From: Caldifarciminota bacterium
GTDB lineage: Bacteria > Hydrothermota > Hydrothermia > S141-80
Assembly (NCBI GenBank): GCA_027053375.1
Contig: JALUJC010000056.1
Span: 1-5,315 of the forward strand
DNA length: 5,315 nt
Direction of reading: 5' to 3'
The position numbers and the translations under genes are program-made. Below the pieces are notes generated by a model, which ran no database searches, was not told the DNA's origin, and saw only the letters and a list, made by a program, of their open reading frames with translations. This document shows, in pieces, positions 1 to 5,315 of this stretch; positions within the stretch are counted from its first letter, which is position 1, and every line of letters starts with the position of its first letter.

Positions 1-460
<460 letters not shown>

Positions 461-509
461 CGCCTTTCTTCTCACCCAAACGTAGTCTTGTTTCTCGTGG
501 TGAATATCA
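461..509 (+). other. 23S-5S internal transcribed spacer
   Basis: A spacer of about 49 nt separates the two rRNAs and holds no tRNA. Its right end contains a small inverted repeat, GGTGA (499-503) and TCACC (507-511), with a 3-nt loop. It runs two bases into the proposed 5' end of the 5S. Such a hairpin could mark a processing site for the 5S precursor, but that role is inference. The rest is pyrimidine-rich with no recognisable element. Confidence 0.75.
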
Positions 510-627
510 CCCGGGCTGCCATACCGGCGGGGAAACACCCGGCTCCATTCCGAACCCGGAAGTTAAGCCCGCCAGGGCCGATGGTACTGCCCCCGCGAGG
601 GGGTGGGAGAGTAGGTCGCAGCCCGGG
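510..627 (+). rRNA. rrf: 5S ribosomal RNA, complete
   Basis: The gene is about 118 nt, normal for bacterial 5S. The ends are defined by a perfect 10-bp helix I: CCCGGGCTGC (510-519) pairs with GCAGCCCGGG (618-627). The conserved internal stretch CCGAACCCGGAAGTTAAGCCC lies at 550-570. Helix IV is CCCCC (590-594) pairing with GGGGG (599-603) around a GCGA tetraloop, followed by the usual GGGAGAGTAGGTCGC. It belongs to the same transcript as the preceding 23S. The exact mature ends may differ by one or two bases. Confidence 0.97.
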
Positions 628-640
628 TTTTTTTATTTTA
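618..640 (+). terminator. rRNA operon terminator (5S closing helix plus T-run)
   Basis: The 3' strand of the 5S closing helix is followed at once by seven T residues (628-634), then ATTTTA. No separate hairpin lies downstream, so the 5S terminal stem itself would supply the GC-rich structure before the U-tract. The right end of this T-rich stretch contains the stop codon of the convergent diguanylate cyclase gene (638-640, opposite strand). Confidence 0.7.
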
Positions 641-2257
641 TGTTTTTCTGGAGGAATGGCCGTTTCCGGCCACCACGATGGTCCCTCGTCCTGCACCCTT
701 GGCCCTGTAGAGGGGACGATCCACCCGCTCCAGCCATTGATCTGGTGTGGTGATTTCAGGGGTGACCTGTGCCACACCGAAAGAGGCGGAGAGCCGAATG
801 GAAGGAAGGATGCCTTCCAGAGTACGGGTAAGGGATTGAACTTTTGTGAGCAAACGTTCTGCCAGACGAATTCCCCCGGTTTCAGGGGTGTTGGGAAGAA
901 GGATCACGAATTCATCTCCACCGTACCGAAACACCTCGTCTCCTTCTCGAACGTTGTTCCTCAGAATCTCTGCCACTTCCCGAAGAACCCGATCCCCCGT
1001 GGGATGCCCGAAACGATCGTTGACCTCTTTGAAGTGGTCCAGGTCCATCAACACGAGGGTGGCCGGTGTCTGATAGCGATGGTACAGCGCCAGCACCTCC
1101 CGGAGCCGGGTTTTGAGGTGACGGCGGTTGTAGAGCCCGGTGAGTGGATCCAGGCGGGCTTCCTCCCGGAGAGATTCCAGCATGTCTGCCATACGACGCG
1201 CTGTTTCTGCAAGGTCCTCGGCTGCGATCCAGGATAACACCTCCCCGAACTGGGTCCTGTCAAGCAGGATAGAGCGGCGATGTTCCAGCACCACCGTGCT
1301 CTGCTGGGTCAACCGGCACAGAACCAGTCGGGCGTGGGGAATCGGATAGCTCCGTGGAATATACTGAAACACCTCCGAAAAGGTAAGCCCGGTGAGATCC
1401 TCCTGCAGGTCAAACATGCGTTTGAGGGACGGTGAAACCAGCCGGATGCGTCCCTCGCGATCCAGCACGAGCACGCCTTCTTCCAGCACATCAAACAGGG
1501 TGGACAACACCCGGGGGGAATCCAGCTGGAACATCTGGTAACGCACCACCCCGATGGCCACCAGAAGTCCCATTCCTACAGCCCCAAGAAAGGCAAGACC
1601 GGGAATTTCCAGTTGAAGGCCCGTGAGCTGGTGCAGGATGGGAAGCACCCCGTTGATGATCAGGGCGGGAATGTACGGCATGGCAGCACCGACGGTGATG
1701 ATCAGCAGCTGGCTTCTGCGCTGGGGAGAGGGAGAGTGGCGGAAGGCATGAAGCAGAATCAAAAAGCTCAAAAAGGGGAGCAGGGCGAAATACAGTACCG
1801 CAAGAAACCAGAAGGGCCCTTCCTGCACCCCCCATCCCCACCACGTTTCCCGGGGATGGAGATAGAGCAGATGGTCCGCAAAAGCCATCGTGATGAACAC
1901 GAAGGGGAGAAGGAAAAGCACTCGCCAGAAACGGGTCCGCCGGGAGAGCGGATGGCCGGTGAAGGACGCTGCGAAATACAGGAAAAGCGGAGGGACCCAC
2001 GCCCAGCTGATGGGAAGGAGACGGGTCCAGAGCAGCGCGGTGGCCGCGTCGGGGGCCGTGCGGAGGAAGAATTCCATCATCCCCCATGCAGAAACGGCCA
2101 GCAGGGTCCAGCCAAAAGACCGGACGGCACGGGTGCGGGGACCCTCACTGAGTACCCAGAGAGAGAGGGCAAGCGTTACCAGGGAGCCCCCCAGCGAAGA
2201 TCCCCAGACCAGCAACCGGGGAAGGTCGTTCCCGGACACCATATCCCCATCATACAC
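638..2257 (-). CDS. Membrane-bound diguanylate cyclase (7TM - PAS - GGDEF)
   Basis: A 539-residue protein predicted to make cyclic di-GMP from two GTP at the inner membrane. Seven hydrophobic segments (about 14-36, 45-65, 73-100, 109-128, 148-172, 183-205, 219-238) resemble the N-terminal 7TM sensor region of histidine kinases (HisKA_7TM type). A PAS-like domain follows (about 250-345, 'GVLVLDREGRIRLVSPSL'), then a linker helix and a GGDEF domain (about 367-530). The active site looks intact: DPLTGLYNRR at 370-379, metal ligand D405 in MDLDHFK, N413/D414, and RYGGDEF with GGDEF at 446-450. R437-E-G-D440 is an RxxD inhibitory I-site five residues upstream, so product inhibition is expected. 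The sensed signal is unknown. There is no EAL domain. The start is uncertain: GTG at 2257 has GAAGG six bases upstream, while ATG at 2242 (five codons later) would be leaderless from the promoter seen here. It lies 64 bp after ruvX and ends 10 nt from the convergent 5S. Confidence 0.95.
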   Translation of the reverse strand: MYDGDMVSGNDLPRLLVWGSSLGGSLVTLALSLWVLSEGPRTRAVRSFGWTLLAVSAWGMMEFFLRTAPDAATALLWTRLLPISWAWVPPLFLYFAASFTGHPLSRRTRFWRVLFLLPFVFITMAFADHLLYLHPRETWWGWGVQEGPFWFLAVLYFALLPFLSFLILLHAFRHSPSPQRRSQLLIITVGAAMPYIPALIINGVLPILHQLTGLQLEIPGLAFLGAVGMGLLVAIGVVRYQMFQLDSPRVLSTLFDVLEEGVLVLDREGRIRLVSPSLKRMFDLQEDLTGLTFSEVFQYIPRSYPIPHARLVLCRLTQQSTVVLEHRRSILLDRTQFGEVLSWIAAEDLAETARRMADMLESLREEARLDPLTGLYNRRHLKTRLREVLALYHRYQTPATLVLMDLDHFKEVNDRFGHPTGDRVLREVAEILRNNVREGDEVFRYGGDEFVILLPNTPETGGIRLAERLLTKVQSLTRTLEGILPSIRLSASFGVAQVTPEITTPDQWLERVDRPLYRAKGAGRGTIVVAGNGHSSRKT

Positions 2258-2277
2258 AAACTGCCTTCAACCGTCAA
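2249..2277 (-). promoter_or_regulatory. Sigma-70-type promoter for the diguanylate cyclase gene
   Basis: Read on the - strand, TTGACG (2277-2272; 5 of 6 matches to TTGACA) is followed by exactly 17 nt and TATGAT (2254-2249; 5 of 6 matches to TATAAT). The -10 element overlaps codons 2-3 of the GTG-started reading frame. Counting seven bases from the end of the -10 element puts +1 at 2242, the A of an in-frame ATG. The promoter lies just after ruvX, so the cyclase gene probably has its own transcription unit. This rests on consensus matching alone. Confidence 0.65.
2264..2268 (-). promoter_or_regulatory. Shine-Dalgarno-like site before the GTG start
   Basis: GAAGG lies six bases upstream of the GTG at 2257-2255, a suitable distance. 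It lies inside the -35/-10 spacer of the promoter above. It can therefore be used only on transcripts that start further upstream, for example read-through from ruvX. It is the main argument for the longer protein. Confidence 0.45.
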
Positions 2278-2283
2278 GGGTAT

Positions 2284-2311
2284 AAAAGGCGAATCCCGTC
2301 CAGGTGACGGG
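2284..2311 (-). terminator. Possible weak terminator or attenuating hairpin after ruvX
   Basis: On the - strand CCCGTC (2311-2306) and GACGGG (2300-2295) form a perfect 6-bp GC-rich stem with a 5-nt loop, starting 10 nt after the ruvX stop codon. Only a short TTTT (2287-2284) follows, and it begins 7 nt beyond the stem, so termination would probably be inefficient. The hairpin may instead protect the 3' end of the message or partly uncouple the cyclase gene from the upstream pair. Confidence 0.4.
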
Positions 2312-2321
2312 CAACGCGGGA

Positions 2322-2747
2322 TCAGTCTTCTGGAAAGCGGTCCTGATCCAGGTAGGACTGGAGGAGAAGCGTGGCGGCCAGCTGATCGACTTTTTCTTTA
2401 TGCCGGGAGGGTGCCAGCCCCCGATCCCGCAACAGCGCCTCTGCTTCAAAGGAGGTGAGACGTTCGTCCCAGAGGGTGACCGAGATCCCGGGAAATCGAT
2501 CCTGAAAGGCACGGGCGAAAGCACGGACTTCCCGGGAACGTCGGGTCTCTTCCCCATGCATGGAGAGAGGGAGACCAATCACCACTTCCTGAATGGGATA
2601 CGTGTCCAGAATTTCTTCCAGCACCCTCCAGAGATCCTCTCGTTTTCGGTCAATGGTTCGCAGCGGTGTGACCACGGTTCGGCGGCTGTCGGAAAGCGCA
2701 AGACCGACACGCCGTTCCCCGTAATCCAGCCCCAGAACCCGTCCCAT
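2322..2747 (-). CDS. ruvX: RuvX/YqgF family putative pre-16S rRNA nuclease
   Basis: A 141-residue cytoplasmic protein of the usual family length, with an RNase H-like fold. YqgF in E. coli is implicated in 5' maturation of 16S rRNA. The family is also annotated as a Holliday junction resolvase by fold similarity, so the precise substrate is inferred. All family motifs are present in order: LGLDYGERRVGLALSD at 5-20 with catalytic D8, VIGLPLSMHGEET at 56-68, LWDERLTS at 92-99, and KVDQLAATLLLQSYLD at 119-134 with D121. The ATG shares one base with the stop codon of the upstream sprA-like gene (TGATG). No Shine-Dalgarno site precedes it, so translation probably depends on ribosomes finishing the upstream gene. 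The stop is TGA, 64 bp before the diguanylate cyclase gene. The protein looks intact. Confidence 0.96.
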   Translation of the reverse strand: MGRVLGLDYGERRVGLALSDSRRTVVTPLRTIDRKREDLWRVLEEILDTYPIQEVVIGLPLSMHGEETRRSREVRAFARAFQDRFPGISVTLWDERLTSFEAEALLRDRGLAPSRHKEKVDQLAATLLLQSYLDQDRFPED

Positions 2748-2749
2748 CA
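2745..2749 (-). promoter_or_regulatory. TGATG stop/start overlap coupling the sprA-like gene to ruvX
   Basis: The TGA stop of the sprA-like gene (2749-2747) and the ATG of ruvX (2747-2745) share one base. The 17 bases before it, CCGTGCGTTTCAACTTC, contain no purine-rich ribosome binding site. Termination-reinitiation is therefore the likeliest way ruvX is translated. The overlap is seen directly; the mechanism is inferred. Confidence 0.75.
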
Positions 2750-5315
2750 GAAGTTGAAACGCACGGTGAAAAAGAGATCCGTGCTCCCGTTTTTCCCGAT
2801 GTTCCCGACCCGGTACTGGGTTTCCTGGCGCTGAAAGGTGAGATCGGCGGTGATTCCCCGGGAAAACGTGTAGCTTCCCGTGAGGCTGTACTGGTAGGTC
2901 CGTGTATCCTCATAGGGGATCCCCCCTTCGGTCCGTCGGGAAGTCCCCCACACCAGGTTCAATCGTAGATTCAGGGTTCCACGAAATCGGAGGAATCCCT
3001 GGCCCCCGGCAAGGGGGATCTTGAACCCTTCAGGATTGGAAAAACTGTAATCTGCACTCAGACGCCAGTTCCGGGAAAACTCCACGCCTTCCACGGGGCG
3101 GAACCGGAGGTTGCGGGCGCTGCGGGTTTCGTCCTGACTGAGGGAGAAGGTGAAGTTTAAGCCGTTGGCCAGGGTTCCCTGAATCTGAGGCTCCAGATGA
3201 GACCGCAGGGATTCCGTTTCTTTCTGGGGACCCTGATCGGTGAGTGCACCCTGGGCCTCACGGGTCCACTCCAGCGTCAGGTTCATACTGAGCCGACGCA
3301 GCGAAAAAGGTGCGGACGAACGGTTCCCCGCGCGGGTTCCCGAACGATTTCTTCCCGGAGTGTAACGAGCCTGGTACAGCGGGAGGGAGAGGGTAAGGCT
3401 TGGAAAGGTGCGGTTTGCCCGAAAGTTCCCCTGGTCTCCGTAGTACGAAAGGTTTCGCCCCCAGGTGGCCTGGGTGGAGATGTTCATCCCCATCACACGG
3501 CTTCCCGTGCGGAGGGTCAGGGTCCGCTGAAGCCCCTGGCTGGAGGTGAGCGGGTCAAAGGTCCCGGGATACTGGTCCGTAAGCCCGAAGCGGTATTTGA
3601 GGGAGGGATGTGTATCCGCATTCCCCAGGGCGTCGTTGCGGATTTGCGAGGCCTGAACGGCAATGGGGTCCAGGTTGCGAACCACCCCCACCAGCTGGAC
3701 CATAAGCCAGGCAGGGGATCCGACCACGCGGCTGGTGTCCGGTAGCTGTTTACGGATCCATTCCGCCAGGGGACCCAGCAGCCGGTCCACGGGCAGTGAG
3801 GCGGTGCCGTTCAGGTTCTGGGTGCGGTTGATTCTGCGGATCCCAAGGGAGAGAATGGAGGAATCCTCAGGAAAGTTTTCCTGGTAGGATAGGTTCATGC
3901 TGAGAGAGGGGTTGAAAAATCGCACGGGAAGCGTGAGAGAAAAGGAACCGGTTTCCCTGGCGTTCAGCAGTGGAGGACGGGAATCCCCGGGTGCCATGTA
4001 GCCTGCAAAACGCCCGGATCGATGATACGAGACGCGAAGATTGCGCACCGGGTTCCAGTCTATCTGCCCATTTCCTTCATAGTACCATTTGTGGGAGAAG
4101 GTGCGCACCCCACTCTGGGTGTTCAGGTTATCGGTCAGGGGCTCGGAATAGGAAAAGGAAACAGACAGATGGGTGGGCCAGGGGCGGATGTCCAGGGCCG
4201 TCCACCCGCGTCGCTGGATCTGAAGTCCATACGCCGCACTGGCCGATCGTGTGACGTTGTGGTTTTTCTGGAAGCGAAGAGGATCCGTGTTCTCATTGGC
4301 CCGTTCCGACAGTCCGAAGGAGAGCCCTTTCAGAAAGAGGTAGCGCTGAAACTGTGCGTTCAGGCTGATATTCCGCGAGCGATTCACCCCTTCATAACGC
4401 CGTGCGAAATCCCGGGTGATCAGCAGGTCGGTTCCCGGTGCATAGCGGGGGAGGTTTCGGGATTCCGAGAACATGTAGTTGTAGGATAGCGAGAGCGGGG
4501 GATTGAGGGAGAAAAGTTTCATCAGGTCCCCCGAGGCATTCATGGTCATTCCTCGCCGGGAGGTGGTGGAAGGGGTGCGGCTGGAAAAGGGCTGGAAGGC
4601 TGAAGAGAGGTCATCGTAAGAGAGATTTCCATTGAAAAAGCCTCCGAGATTGATGCTTGCCTCGGCGTGCAGGGCGGTTCCGTGATCGGTGCGGGGCTCG
4701 GACAGACGGAGTTCGTTCACCCAGAGCTCCGTGGTCAGCGGCGCACTTTCTTCGTTCAGCACACCGAACGCATAGTACCCCAGGTTCAGCAGGTTGGGGG
4801 TGCCGTGTATCACCAGGTTGCCATTCTGGAAAACGGAATCCCCTGGATGGGCACGCTGGAGAGAGTCCCGCAGGCGGGCAAGCTCATCAACCCCAGCGGA
4901 AATATCCACCCAGTCCGAGGAGGTGAGACGTTTGCGAAGTTCGTAGTAATTGGTGGAGTCCGAACCCAGGCGGATAAAGAAGGTGCCATAGGGAGGCGGT
5001 TGCTGTGCGGCTGGCCGGACCCAGAGGTGGATCTGCCTGTAGTTTTGAAGATGGGTCTGAATGGCCTGTCGATCCACGGTGGGAAGTCGGAACACGAAAG
5101 CGGCATGACCGGGCTGGAGGTTTTCCACCACCAGGCTGGTGGCGTTTTCAATCTCCTGGGTCCCATCCGGGTTTCGGCGGAGCGGTGTCCCGGGAGGCGA
5201 GGTGTATCCCGGTGTCTCCCGGTTGTTCACCACCCCGACCCCCACCCGTTCGGTGGAGTCCACCGGGACGGAGGTGCTGTCCACCCGGACAATGGGATGG
5301 GTGCGCCACCGGTTG
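2747..5315 (-). CDS. sprA: SprA/Sov-like outer-membrane protein, C-terminal part (5' end outside window)
   Basis: 855 codons are visible and the frame stays open to the window edge. The GTG at 5284 is internal, because the ten codons before it (NRWRTHPIVR) continue the homology-like sequence. SprA is the giant outer-membrane barrel of the type IX secretion translocon in Bacteroidota, about 2,400 residues in Flavobacterium. Seen here, numbering from the first full codon: TPGYTSPPGT (34-43), a β-sandwich-like segment with FVFRLPTVDRQAIQ (73-86) and FFIRLGSDSTNYYELRKRLT (112-131), then the family signature ELWVNELRLSE (196-206). The remaining ~645 residues alternate polar and aromatic residues in many predicted β-strands and end in FTVRFNF, a terminal aromatic typical of outer-membrane barrels. 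No frameshift or internal stop is visible. The gene is coupled to ruvX. Whether the host has a working type IX system cannot be judged from this window, as no Por/Gld genes are present. Assignment to the family is firm; its function here is inferred. Confidence 0.88.
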   Translation of the reverse strand, partial: NRWRTHPIVRVDSTSVPVDSTERVGVGVVNNRETPGYTSPPGTPLRRNPDGTQEIENATSLVVENLQPGHAAFVFRLPTVDRQAIQTHLQNYRQIHLWVRPAAQQPPPYGTFFIRLGSDSTNYYELRKRLTSSDWVDISAGVDELARLRDSLQRAHPGDSVFQNGNLVIHGTPNLLNLGYYAFGVLNEESAPLTTELWVNELRLSEPRTDHGTALHAEASINLGGFFNGNLSYDDLSSAFQPFSSRTPSTTSRRGMTMNASGDLMKLFSLNPPLSLSYNYMFSESRNLPRYAPGTDLLITRDFARRYEGVNRSRNISLNAQFQRYLFLKGLSFGLSERANENTDPLRFQKNHNVTRSASAAYGLQIQRRGWTALDIRPWPTHLSVSFSYSEPLTDNLNTQSGVRTFSHKWYYEGNGQIDWNPVRNLRVSYHRSGRFAGYMAPGDSRPPLLNARETGSFSLTLPVRFFNPSLSMNLSYQENFPEDSSILSLGIRRINRTQNLNGTASLPVDRLLGPLAEWIRKQLPDTSRVVGSPAWLMVQLVGVVRNLDPIAVQASQIRNDALGNADTHPSLKYRFGLTDQYPGTFDPLTSSQGLQRTLTLRTGSRVMGMNISTQATWGRNLSYYGDQGNFRANRTFPSLTLSLPLYQARYTPGRNRSGTRAGNRSSAPFSLRRLSMNLTLEWTREAQGALTDQGPQKETESLRSHLEPQIQGTLANGLNFTFSLSQDETRSARNLRFRPVEGVEFSRNWRLSADYSFSNPEGFKIPLAGGQGFLRFRGTLNLRLNLVWGTSRRTEGGIPYEDTRTYQYSLTGSYTFSRGITADLTFQRQETQYRVGNIGKNGSTDLFFTVRFNF

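Noticed and set aside
2281..2288. TATAAAAG resembling a eukaryotic or archaeal TATA box on the + strand
   Set aside because: The window is plainly bacterial; this is the complement of the short T-run after the ruvX hairpin, and no gene starts on the + strand there.
1613..2458. Open + strand frame of 281 codons opposite the cyclase 5' region and ruvX
   Set aside because: The translation is low-complexity, rich in G, R, P, E and Q, as expected antisense to membrane-protein codons; both genes on the other strand have strong family motifs.
3197..4489. Several + strand open frames (182, 74, 94 and 155 codons) opposite the sprA-like gene
   Set aside because: They lie wholly antisense to a continuous β-barrel gene, overlap one another and show no domain.
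5282..5284. GTG at 5284 as the true start of the large - strand gene
   Set aside because: The frame is open to the window edge, and SprA-family proteins have well over a thousand further residues before this region, so the codon is an internal valine.

Overview
The window holds the 3' part of a ribosomal RNA operon on the + strand and, facing it, three protein genes on the - strand. The combination suggests a Gram-negative bacterium of or near the Fibrobacteres-Chlorobi-Bacteroidetes assemblage. It carries a SprA-family outer-membrane protein, a family known chiefly from Bacteroidota and relatives, but the DNA is GC-rich. The rRNA is also GC-rich, with tetraloop-capped stems, so a thermophilic or candidate-phylum lineage is possible. 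This placement is inference; the sequence does not fix the phylum.

Region 1 (1-640, + strand): the last ~460 nt of 23S rRNA, from the peptidyl-transferase strand through the A-loop and the sarcin-ricin loop to the 3' end. A spacer of about 49 nt follows, then a complete 5S rRNA and a T-run that serves as terminator. No tRNA lies in the spacer or after the 5S.

Region 2 (638-2257, - strand): a membrane diguanylate cyclase with seven N-terminal transmembrane segments, a PAS-like domain and an intact GGDEF domain with an inhibitory I-site. It ends tail to tail with the rRNA operon, its stop codon only 10 nt beyond the 5S. A near-consensus sigma-70 promoter (TTGACG, 17 nt, TATGAT) sits over its start. 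Its predicted +1 falls exactly on an in-frame ATG, so this gene may have a leaderless transcript besides an upstream GTG start with a Shine-Dalgarno-like site.

Region 3 (2322-5315, - strand): ruvX (yqgF), whose ATG overlaps by one base (TGATG) the stop codon of a large SprA/Sov-like gene that runs off the right edge. These two are very probably co-transcribed and translationally coupled. A GC-rich hairpin after ruvX may partly separate them from the diguanylate cyclase gene.

Functionally the window pairs rRNA, a putative pre-16S rRNA nuclease (RuvX), a cell-envelope translocon-type barrel and a c-di-GMP synthase. The protein families are familiar and I do not see a wholly new system. The most distinctive points are the possible dual-start promoter, the very tight convergence with the rRNA operon, and two base differences in highly conserved 23S elements.
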